Of a DNA stretch of 64,000 nucleotides, positions 16,593 to 24,344 are shown piece after piece (positions within the stretch are counted from its first letter, which is position 1; every line of letters begins with the position of its first letter). Made by a program: the position numbers and the translations under genes. The stretch is taken from NCBI GenBank assembly GCA_002709075.1, contig PAPV01000005.1, forward strand, positions 153,989 through 217,988. The letters are read 5' to 3'. The notes below the pieces were generated by a model. That model made no database searches and had not been told where the DNA came from. It saw only the letters and a list, made by a program, of their open reading frames with translations. The DNA is from Rhodospirillaceae bacterium. GTDB taxonomy: Bacteria; Pseudomonadota; Alphaproteobacteria; MPNO01; UBA2964.

Positions 16593-17450
16593 ATGAAACC
16601 TGCTAGTTTTAATTATCATTCCCCCTCCACTCTAGAAGAGGCAATCACACTACTCGCTCGTTTCGCGGAAGACGATGGTAGAATACTTGCAGGTGGTCAG
16701 AGCCTCACACCGACTATGGCTTTTCGTCTCGCTCGACCCGGTCATTTAATAGATATAAATAACATTGAGGATATTAAAGCTGTTTTAGTCAAAAAGGATA
16801 AACTTGTAATTGGAGCAGGCGTTCGTCATGCGAAATTCCATGAGCCAGTTTGTGATGGTCCCCTAGGTCTTCTCCTCTCACGGGTGGTAGAAAATATTGC
16901 ACACTTGCCTATTCGCTTACGAGGAACATTCTGCGGTTCTCTTGCTCATGCAGATCCTGCGTCTGAATGGTGTGCTGTAGCCGCAACACTGGATGCTAAA
17001 CTTATAGCAAAAAGTACATCTGGTGAAAGGGAAATAGAGGCTCAGGATTTTTTTGAGACCGTAATGACTACCGCATTAAAAGAGAACGAAATGTTGGTAG
17101 AAGTCCATCTTCCTCTGTTGCCGACAAATACAAAATTCGGATTCGAAGAATTCAGCCGTAGGGCTGGTGATTTTGCCTTGACTATGGCGTTGGTTGTTTG
17201 GGAGGAAAATGGAGGAAAAATAAAAAATGCTAGAATTGGCCTTGGTGGGGTAGAAGATCGTCCGCGCCGAATTCTAGCGGCTGAGGAAATCTTAAACAAT
17301 GCCGTGCCGTCTGATGAAGTGTTTCGAAAAGCTGCTGAAATTGCGGCCGATAATGTTGATCCAATAGAAGACCATGCCACTCCAGCCAATTACCGACGCG
17401 ATTTAGTTAAGGCTCTGACTCGGCGAGCTTGTGAACAAGCGAGTATGTGA
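16593..17450 (+). CDS. Molybdenum hydroxylase 2, FAD-binding medium subunit
   Basis: A 285-residue FAD subunit of the CoxM/XdhB family. FAD motifs are 'ILAGGQSLTPTMAFR' and 'PIRLRGTFCGSLAHADPASEW'. It shares the domain plan of the gene at 6458 but is clearly not a recent copy. It begins with ATG after AAGGA. Its TGA stop overlaps the start of the iron-sulfur gene, so operon 2 has the same M-S-L order as operon 1. Confidence 0.92.
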   Translation: MKPASFNYHSPSTLEEAITLLARFAEDDGRILAGGQSLTPTMAFRLARPGHLIDINNIEDIKAVLVKKDKLVIGAGVRHAKFHEPVCDGPLGLLLSRVVENIAHLPIRLRGTFCGSLAHADPASEWCAVAATLDAKLIAKSTSGEREIEAQDFFETVMTTALKENEMLVEVHLPLLPTNTKFGFEEFSRRAGDFALTMALVVWEENGGKIKNARIGLGGVEDRPRRILAAEEILNNAVPSDEVFRKAAEIAADNVDPIEDHATPANYRRDLVKALTRRACEQASM

Positions 17451-17926
17451 TGGAAAAACATGATATTAAACTTACTATTAATGGAAAGGTTTACGACGTA
17501 TCTGTCGAGCCGAGGCGCACCTTAGTCGATGTAATACGAGATCAATGCGGTCAAACCGGTACACACAGTGGTTGTGAACATGGTGTTTGTGGTGCCTGCA
17601 CTGTTTTGCTAGACGGGGATCCAGTTAGATCCTGCCTGATGTTTGGTGTGCAAGCTAACGGGAAAGAAATTCGAACGGTTGAAGGACTGGCTGAAGGAAA
17701 AAATTTGCATCCATTGCAGCAGGCATTTACAGATAACCATGCATTACAATGTGGTTATTGTACACCGGGATTTTTAATGTTGGCAGCAGGCGTGCTCGAG
17801 AAAAACCCAGATATTAGTGACGAGGAATTGGTTGACGCACTTTCTTCGAATTTATGCCGCTGCACCGGCTATGCCAATATTATTACGGCAGTAAAAGCTG
17901 CGGCGGAACAAATGCGAGCTGGCTGA
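17447..17926 (+). CDS. Molybdenum hydroxylase 2, [2Fe-2S] small subunit
   Basis: A 159-residue iron-sulfur subunit with cluster ligands Cys43, Cys48, Cys51 and Cys63 (CEHGVCGAC...C) and the second set in 'QCGYCTPG' and 'LCRCTGYA'. It starts at GTG 17447 or the adjoining ATG 17450; both overlap the stop of the FAD gene. It overlaps the large-subunit start by 1 nt. Its role is electron transfer from molybdopterin to FAD. Confidence 0.95.
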   Translation: MMEKHDIKLTINGKVYDVSVEPRRTLVDVIRDQCGQTGTHSGCEHGVCGACTVLLDGDPVRSCLMFGVQANGKEIRTVEGLAEGKNLHPLQQAFTDNHALQCGYCTPGFLMLAAGVLEKNPDISDEELVDALSSNLCRCTGYANIITAVKAAAEQMRAG

Positions 17927-20250
17927 TGGCCACCGCGAAGAAGCGGATTCTCGGGCGGCGGCTCAGACGCTTGGAGGACCCGCCTCTTATAAATGGTAAA
18001 GGTCGATTTGCGGATGATATTAATTTTCCGCACCAACTGCATATGCGCATCCTTCGAAGCCCATATGCACATGCAGAACTTATATCTGTCGACAAGACAG
18101 AAGCATTAAAGGTCCCTGGTGTAGTTGATGTATGGGAGTACAAAGACATCGCAGATCTCGGCCCTATCGACTTTCGTGCAGATAAATCCGCGGAGGAATT
18201 GAAGGCATTTCGCCAATATTGCTTAGCAAAAGACAGAGTCCGCTATGTTGGTGACCCTATCGCTGCTGTATTTGCCGAGGATCCTTACATTGCAGAGGAC
18301 GCAGTTGAATTCATAACAATCAATGCGGATCCGCTTCCGGTCATCTCAAGTGCTGATCAAGAACCGGGAGAGTTTAAGCCAGGTTTGAGTTCAGAAGCTG
18401 GACTTTTGACACACTCTTTTGGTGAAACTGAACGTCCTTTTGAAGATGCCTATTTAGTTGTTGAAGTTGATCTGCGTACTGGCAGGCATTCCGGAGTTCC
18501 AATGGAAACTCGTGGTGCAATAGGAGTTCACAATAAAGCTTCAGACGTCTTAGAATTGTATGGAGCTGCAAAAATTCCGCACCGTAATCGTGATACTTTG
18601 GTAAGAATGCTAAACCGAGCCCCTGCGAAAATACATCTTCATGAGGGACATACGGGTGGGGGATTTGGTATTAGAGGTGAACTTTACCCTGAGGATGTTC
18701 TTGTTCTTTTGGCTGCTGAACGTCTAGGACGCCCTGTAAAATGGATAGAAGACAGACAGGAGCATATGATGGCAGCAAATCAGGGTCGAAACCAACATCA
18801 TATGGCTCAAATGGCATTTGATAAGGATGGCAAAATTCTTGGTATGAAAGACGAGTTCTGGCATGACCAGGGCGCTTATGTTCGTACTCATGGAGCCAAC
18901 GTTCCAAATCGAACGATGTGTATGCTGACAGGGGCGTATAGAGTTCCTTCCTTTAGAGCTAAATGTCATTTTCGTTTGACTAACAAGACTCCTGCGGCCA
19001 CCTATCGCGCCCCAGGAAGGTTTGAGTCGACTTTTGTACGTGAGCGCATGATGGACATCGCCGCAGATAGATTTGGAATTGATCGAATTGAAATCCGGCG
19101 ACGAAACCTTATCGGTGCAGATGAGATGCCCTTTAAAATTAGTTTTGACGAACCAGGTTTAGAGGCGCTCATTTTTGACTCAGGCGACTATTTGACGCTT
19201 TTGGACAAGGCATTAGACCACTTTCAATGGGAAGCTCTTGAAACGAGTTTGGCTAAACGCCGTCTAAATGGTGAACTTGTAGGTTGTGGATTGGGGATTT
19301 TTGTTGAAGAAAGCGGAAAAGGACCAGTCGACGGGGCTCGAATATCTGTTGACAACAATGGTGATATTGAAGTCCTGACTGGTGGCGCATCTGTTGGACA
19401 AGGATTCGAGACTACTATGGGTCAAATAACAGCTGAAGCGCTTGGTGCCGATTACAATAAAATAACGGTTATACACGGTCAGACCGACAGAATTCCATAC
19501 GGTATAGGAGCCCATGCGGCGCGGGCGACTGTGATGACTGGAAGTGCCGTGAATATTACGGCGCAGAAAGTTAAAGAAAAAGCGTTGGATGTTGCATCCG
19601 AGATGCTTCAAATGCCAGCTGACACCCTCGAAATCGAAAATAGTGTTGTCTTTGTAGCCGAAAATCCTTCTGGGCCTACTGTTTCCTTGGCTGAGATAGC
19701 TAAACGGTTGGCTCCTGGGTCTAGAGACCTTGGTGGAAGAGAGCCAAATCTTTCCGCGGAAGGTTTTCATAACACTTCTGAAAGTGCATTTCCATATGGA
19801 GTCCATTTTGCAGTTGTAAAAATTGATCCTGATACCGGTCACGTAAAGGTTGAAAGGTTTATGGTAGGTTATGATGTCGGTTGTGTTGTTAACCAGATGT
19901 TGCTTGAAGGTCAGTTAGTTGGCGGTTGTGTCCAAGGGATAGGAGGCGCTCTTTTCGAAGAGTTCTCTTATTCTGAGGAAGGAGAGCCACTGGCTGTTAC
20001 GCTTGCTGACTATCTTTTGCCAACTATGGATTGTGCGCCGAAGGTGGAATGCATGGTCACTGAGGATGCACCAAGCCCTACGAATTTGCTTGGGTTAAAA
20101 GGTGGTGGAGAAGGTGGCATTAACGGAGTAGCTGCGGCAATTGCCGGAGCAATAGATAATGCAATAGGAAAAGTGGGCGCGGTGACCCAATTGCCTGTTA
20201 CACCACAGCGCATGAAACAAATACTTTATGAAATTGGGTTAGGAGAGTGA
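17926..20250 (+). CDS. Molybdenum hydroxylase 2, molybdopterin-binding large subunit
   Basis: A 774-residue catalytic subunit. The N-terminal hammerhead domain begins near 'ILGRRLRRLEDPPLINGKGRFADD'; cofactor loops include 'GHTGGGFGIRGEL' and 'ATYRAPGRFE', and the catalytic Glu729 is in 'GGGEGGING'. The CO-dehydrogenase Cys loop is absent. The frame is open upstream to 17854, but ATG 17926, overlapping the small-subunit stop, is the natural start. The 'RAPGR' loop and 'GEGG' differ from 'RAVGH' and 'GESG' in hydroxylase 1, so the two enzymes probably take different substrates or successive intermediates. The next gene begins 1 nt after its stop. Confidence 0.92.
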   Translation: MATAKKRILGRRLRRLEDPPLINGKGRFADDINFPHQLHMRILRSPYAHAELISVDKTEALKVPGVVDVWEYKDIADLGPIDFRADKSAEELKAFRQYCLAKDRVRYVGDPIAAVFAEDPYIAEDAVEFITINADPLPVISSADQEPGEFKPGLSSEAGLLTHSFGETERPFEDAYLVVEVDLRTGRHSGVPMETRGAIGVHNKASDVLELYGAAKIPHRNRDTLVRMLNRAPAKIHLHEGHTGGGFGIRGELYPEDVLVLLAAERLGRPVKWIEDRQEHMMAANQGRNQHHMAQMAFDKDGKILGMKDEFWHDQGAYVRTHGANVPNRTMCMLTGAYRVPSFRAKCHFRLTNKTPAATYRAPGRFESTFVRERMMDIAADRFGIDRIEIRRRNLIGADEMPFKISFDEPGLEALIFDSGDYLTLLDKALDHFQWEALETSLAKRRLNGELVGCGLGIFVEESGKGPVDGARISVDNNGDIEVLTGGASVGQGFETTMGQITAEALGADYNKITVIHGQTDRIPYGIGAHAARATVMTGSAVNITAQKVKEKALDVASEMLQMPADTLEIENSVVFVAENPSGPTVSLAEIAKRLAPGSRDLGGREPNLSAEGFHNTSESAFPYGVHFAVVKIDPDTGHVKVERFMVGYDVGCVVNQMLLEGQLVGGCVQGIGGALFEEFSYSEEGEPLAVTLADYLLPTMDCAPKVECMVTEDAPSPTNLLGLKGGGEGGINGVAAAIAGAIDNAIGKVGAVTQLPVTPQRMKQILYEIGLGE

Positions 20251-20251
20251 T

Positions 20252-21238
20252 ATGGCAAAATTGAAACTGACTCTCGCTGTTGGAGATTATGAGATTGTTC
20301 GTGCACTTAAAGAGGGAACGATAGAAGCAGACGGTATTGAACTTAATGTGATGACTAATATGGACTCTACGACGCGACACTGGCGTTTTTTACGAAACGG
20401 GGATTTTGATGTTGCAGAGTGTTCTTGTTCCTCATATTTAGTTGCGCGCGATCAGGGTATGCCCTTTGACGGCATTCCTATTTTTTTACATAGAAGGTTT
20501 CGACACGGTTTTATATTTATAAACACTCATAAGGGAATAAAAAAACCCGAAGATTTAAAAGGCCGCAAAGTTGGGGTTAAGCAATATCAATCTAGCGCTC
20601 AACTGTGGATGCGTGGATTATTGGAGCATCAATACCGTGTGCCTCATCGGTCAATTGAATGGTTTTCGGAACTAGATGAGAGTATTGAGTTTGAAAAGCC
20701 GGATGATCTTCATTTGGAACGCTTACCTAATAATAAAAGTGTTGAAAAAATGTTGGTTAGTGGTGAATTGGATGCAGTTATGCATCCTGACCTTATTCAA
20801 CCGCTGATTGATGGAGATAAACGAGTTGGAAGACTTTTTTCTAACTTTAAAGAGGAAGAAAAAGCTTTTTTCAGACGGACTGGAATATTCCCAATAATGC
20901 ATGTTTTAGGCATTAAGCGCGAAATAGTAAAGAATAACCCTTGGGTACCGATTAATCTTTATCATGCCTTTAATGAAGCAAAAGCATTAGCGATGAAACG
21001 CATGGTGAACCCTCGCATTATCCCTCTAGCTTGGTATAGAGAGGCCTGGGAAGAACAGGAAAATATTCTGGGGCTGGATCCTTGGGAATATGGTATGACG
21101 AAAAACAATGAAAAGCAGCTAAAGTTACTTGTAGATTTCTCTCGTGAACAGGGAATGATTAAACGCGATATTTCATTAGATGAATTGTTTCTGAGTGTTA
21201 ATCAAGGGCGAAAAAGAGGTGATGTTTTTCGTGTGTAG
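20252..21238 (+). CDS. 4,5-dihydroxyphthalate decarboxylase-like / periplasmic-binding-fold protein
   Basis: A 328-residue protein resembling the 4,5-dihydroxyphthalate decarboxylase (Pht5) group: 'LTLAVGDYEIVRALKEG' at the start, 'GDFDVAECSCSSYLVA', 'RRFRHGFIFIN' and 'DLKGRKVGVKQYQSSAQLW'. The group shares the type 2 periplasmic-binding fold, but there is no signal peptide here, so it should act in the cytoplasm and may be an enzyme rather than an uptake protein. It starts 1 nt after the molybdenum hydroxylase 2 large subunit and is surely co-translated with it, so it belongs to the same pathway. Whether it decarboxylates anything is not shown. Confidence 0.78.
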   Translation: MAKLKLTLAVGDYEIVRALKEGTIEADGIELNVMTNMDSTTRHWRFLRNGDFDVAECSCSSYLVARDQGMPFDGIPIFLHRRFRHGFIFINTHKGIKKPEDLKGRKVGVKQYQSSAQLWMRGLLEHQYRVPHRSIEWFSELDESIEFEKPDDLHLERLPNNKSVEKMLVSGELDAVMHPDLIQPLIDGDKRVGRLFSNFKEEEKAFFRRTGIFPIMHVLGIKREIVKNNPWVPINLYHAFNEAKALAMKRMVNPRIIPLAWYREAWEEQENILGLDPWEYGMTKNNEKQLKLLVDFSREQGMIKRDISLDELFLSVNQGRKRGDVFRV

Positions 21239-21311
21239 ATTGAGTCATCTATAGAACATGTCCGTGTGGTATTAAGAACAAAATATTTTCCGTAAAATAA
21301 GGTATTAGCTT

Positions 21312-21986
21312 ATGTCTTACAGAACAAAAATTACCGCAGAAGATGGACATGAATTCAATGTTACTCGTTCTGATGCTAATAATTTTATCGGAAGTATTGT
21401 TATTTTGCATGCTGTTTACGGTGTAACACGCCATATAGAAAATTTGTGTGATCAATTTGCGGGCCAAGGAATCTCTGCTTTAGCACCCTGGATATTTGAC
21501 CGAGGTCATCCCGAAGTTGTTTATCCGTATGGGCAACAAGGGACTGATTCCGGTCAAAAGATGTATTCAAAAATTCCCGAGAAAAATATTCTTTTAGATA
21601 TCGAAGCTTGTTTGATCGATCAGAAAAAGGCTGGTCCGGTAGCATTATGTGGATTTTGTACGGGGGGTACTTGGGCATGGGTTGGAGCAAACACACTCAA
21701 TTTTGATGCTGCAATTTGTTATTATGGTTCGCAGATATATGATCATATTGACCGGAAACCTGTGTGTCCCACAGAAATACATTACGGAGATTCTGACTTT
21801 GTTGTTCCGATGCCGGTGATTCGAAGAATTATGAAAAGGCATCCGGAGGTGCGCACACATATATATTCTGATCAGAATCATGCGTTTTTTAACCCAGAAC
21901 AGAAATTTTACGATGCTGAAGCAGCCGACTTGCTTTGGGAAAGGTCGCTAACTTTTTTACGAAAAATTTTCATATTAAAGAAATAA
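21312..21986 (+). CDS. Dienelactone hydrolase family protein
   Basis: A 224-residue alpha/beta hydrolase with the dienelactone hydrolase layout: nucleophile Cys116 in 'GFCTGGTWAW' (Cys is characteristic of this family), an acid at Asp160 or Asp162 in 'YGDSDFVVP', and His190 in 'DQNHAFFNP'. Dienelactone hydrolases open enol-lactones late in aromatic ring breakdown. It lies 73 nt after the Pht5-like gene on the same strand and is the likely last gene of operon 2. The exact lactone or ester is unknown. Confidence 0.88.
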   Translation: MSYRTKITAEDGHEFNVTRSDANNFIGSIVILHAVYGVTRHIENLCDQFAGQGISALAPWIFDRGHPEVVYPYGQQGTDSGQKMYSKIPEKNILLDIEACLIDQKKAGPVALCGFCTGGTWAWVGANTLNFDAAICYYGSQIYDHIDRKPVCPTEIHYGDSDFVVPMPVIRRIMKRHPEVRTHIYSDQNHAFFNPEQKFYDAEAADLLWERSLTFLRKIFILKK

Positions 21987-22263
21987 TACGCTTCTGATAT
22001 CAAAAATTTAATGATATGAGTCCCAACAGCGCATCGTTTTTGGGAATTAAAATAAATTTGTCTGTATTGATTATGTATAAACAGAATTAATTTTTCTTTA
22101 TTAATAATTTTTGACAAAGTAATTTTGCTATTAAAAGCATCAATTCAATTGATAAGGGTACGCATGCTTATCAACAAGCTATTAAAAAAATGTATGCTTA
22201 GGCCTTGGACAATTATACTTGGTCGTCATAGCCTATTTCTTGAAGCTGAGGTGATTAGGGAAT

Positions 22264-22494
22264 ATGCTCATGAATCTAAGTGAAATAGGTAGAATACAGT
22301 CTTATTTAAGGAAAGTTTTTTCAAATAATTTAATCCAAATAGTTCCGCCAACTAGGCCAACAGCACCGGTAGAAGTCCAGATTGGAAATGAGTTCGTTGG
22401 AGTTTTACATCGGGATGAAGATGAAGGAGAAGTTTCATACTCCCTTATGATTTCAATCTTGGAGGAAGATCTTCCGTTTACGGAGAGTGCTTGA
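22264..22494 (+). CDS. DUF3126 family protein
   Basis: A 76-residue protein with the alphaproteobacterial DUF3126 signature 'RIQSYLRKVF', 'APVEVQIGNEFVGVLHRDEDEGE', 'LEEDLP'. No function is known. Its stop overlaps the start of the cyclophilin gene (TTGA), so the two are probably co-translated. ATG 22270 is an alternative start two codons downstream. Confidence 0.85.
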   Translation: MLMNLSEIGRIQSYLRKVFSNNLIQIVPPTRPTAPVEVQIGNEFVGVLHRDEDEGEVSYSLMISILEEDLPFTESA

Positions 22495-23150
22495 ATACTA
22501 TGCATAAGAAAAAATTCTTTATTACAGTTCTGGTAACTGGTATGGGTTTGTTAGTGGCTCTTACACTTAATGTGGCACCACTATTTTCGCAAGGACAAGG
22601 GGTGGCGTTTGCTGGGCCTAGTATCAAACAAAAAACATTAGTTATAAGGAAGACATTAATGAGAATGTACACAACTGAGGGTGAGATTGTTTTTGAATTA
22701 TTTGATGCAGAGGCTCCAGATACAGTAGCTAATTTCAAGAAGTATGTCTCAGATGGTCATTATAATGGTACAATTTTTCACAGAGTAATTAAGGGGTTTA
22801 TGATCCAAGGGGGTGGTTTTGACACAGAAATGATACAAAAACCAACTCGTGATGGGATACAAAATGAAGCTGATAATGGTATTAAAAATGAAGTCGGCAC
22901 TATAGCTATGGCACGAACTAGCGATCCGCATTCTGCTACTGCTCAGTTTTTTATAAATGTGTCTGATAATGAATTTTTGAATCACAAGTCAAAGGATGAG
23001 CGCGGCTGGGGATATACCGTCTTTGGCAAGGTGGTCGAAGGAATGGATGTAGTAAGAAAAATCGAAAAGGTCACTACAAGCCAGCGTGGTCCACATGGCG
23101 ATGTTCCAAGTAGCAATATATTAATTGAGAAGATTGAAGAAACAAAGTAA
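22491..23150 (+). CDS. Peptidyl-prolyl cis-trans isomerase, cyclophilin type, exported
   Basis: About 219 residues. A hydrophobic N-terminus (roughly residues 8-25) looks like a signal peptide or anchor, so the enzyme probably works in the periplasm. The cyclophilin domain follows, with 'FHRVIKGFMIQGG' (catalytic Arg), 'GTIAMARTSDPHSATAQFFIN' and 'YTVFGKVVEGMDVV'. It isomerises prolyl bonds during protein folding. The start is TTG 22491 (GGAG 5 nt upstream, overlapping the DUF3126 stop) or ATG 22500. Confidence 0.92.
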   Translation: MNTMHKKKFFITVLVTGMGLLVALTLNVAPLFSQGQGVAFAGPSIKQKTLVIRKTLMRMYTTEGEIVFELFDAEAPDTVANFKKYVSDGHYNGTIFHRVIKGFMIQGGGFDTEMIQKPTRDGIQNEADNGIKNEVGTIAMARTSDPHSATAQFFINVSDNEFLNHKSKDERGWGYTVFGKVVEGMDVVRKIEKVTTSQRGPHGDVPSSNILIEKIEETK

Positions 23151-23162
23151 TGCATTTAAGGG

Positions 23163-24173
23163 TTACTTAAGTATTGGATGGAATTTTATCCTCTCAGGAG
23201 TTTTATGTGTTTCTTTAGATCCAATAACGCGATGGTAAATTTCTATTGCAATTGACAAGTCTGATAAACCCATACCTGTCGCTTTGAAAAGAGTAAGGTC
23301 GCTGTCCTCCGATCTGATGGTGCCTTCAGCAATGATTTGCCCAATTGTTTTTACATCACTCCAACTATTGTTTTCTTTTCCGTAATAATTGCTAAATTCA
23401 CTTGATAGATTTTTTACGTTTTGAATGTTGTCGACTGCTACGATCGTGCAACGGGGAAATATGTCGGTTGTGAACTCAACGCGGACTGGAACAATTGCTC
23501 CCATAGCGTTTATATGAGCACTAGCAATTATCATTTTACTTGTGAGAAAAGGTTCTGTGGAATTGGTTATCAACGTTATTATCCCAACTCCCTCTATGGC
23601 TTCCTCAAGAGATGCAGAGTTGATAACGTCAAAATCGAATTGATCCTGAATACAATTTTGTAATTTTGCACGATTTTTCGGGTTACGACTGAATATTCTT
23701 AATCTTTTTAGTGGGCGCGCAATATGGCATGCGGCAATTTGGGGTAAGGCTTGTTTTCCGGTGCCAATAACAACCATATCATCGGCAGATCTATGGGCCA
23801 AATATTTAGTGCCAACTCCTGTCATTGCGGCGGTTCGAAGCTGTCCTAACGCTGTTGCTTCAATTATTGCTTTTAATGAACCATCTCTTGTTGAGAATAA
23901 TGAAACAATTGTTTCGGATTTGCCCCTAACATTTATCCAAGTTTTAAATCCGCATAAACCTGAATCGGAAACAGAGGCACCTAATGCATGCATTGCATCA
24001 TTTTTAGCAATCATCAAATGTGTTTTGGAAAGGTTTTTAGCTTTACCCTGTGCTTCCGATAGGAGGGTTCTCTCAAGAGTATCCATCGCCTGTGATAAGT
24101 TTAATTGAGAAACAACCTGCTGTTCAGTAATCCAGATTGGATTAGCGCCTATCTCATCTGATTTCTTAACCAA
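23163..24173 (-). CDS. Ornithine cyclodeaminase / mu-crystallin family protein
   Basis: A 336-residue protein of the ornithine cyclodeaminase-alanine dehydrogenase-mu-crystallin family. The N-terminal region has 'FKTWINV' and 'TALGQLRTAAMTGVGTKYLA', and the NAD-binding Rossmann motif is 'MVVIGTGKQALPQI'. Family members make proline from ornithine, reduce ketimines or act as alanine dehydrogenase, so the substrate is open. I chose TTG 24173 because GGAG lies 8 nt upstream; the frame also has a TTG at 24191 without a ribosome-binding site. It is convergent with the cyclophilin gene (12-nt gap). Confidence 0.83.
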   Translation of the reverse strand: MVKKSDEIGANPIWITEQQVVSQLNLSQAMDTLERTLLSEAQGKAKNLSKTHLMIAKNDAMHALGASVSDSGLCGFKTWINVRGKSETIVSLFSTRDGSLKAIIEATALGQLRTAAMTGVGTKYLAHRSADDMVVIGTGKQALPQIAACHIARPLKRLRIFSRNPKNRAKLQNCIQDQFDFDVINSASLEEAIEGVGIITLITNSTEPFLTSKMIIASAHINAMGAIVPVRVEFTTDIFPRCTIVAVDNIQNVKNLSSEFSNYYGKENNSWSDVKTIGQIIAEGTIRSEDSDLTLFKATGMGLSDLSIAIEIYHRVIGSKETHKTPERIKFHPILK

Positions 24174-24344
24174 TAATTCTACTCCGTTCAAAAATTTTGG
24201 CCTATGCGTGCCAAAAGTCTAATTATCTCAAGGCAAGCCCTTAAATGATGATTCGGAGCATATAAGTTTATTGTTAAATAGCAAAAACATGTTATTTATT
24301 GTTTTTAGAGTATTTCAACTTACAGAAAGGCTACAAATTAACTT

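Noticed and set aside
19264-19842. 192-codon minus-strand frame inside molybdenum hydroxylase 2
   Set aside because: Antisense shadow of a well-supported catalytic subunit; no recognisable domain.
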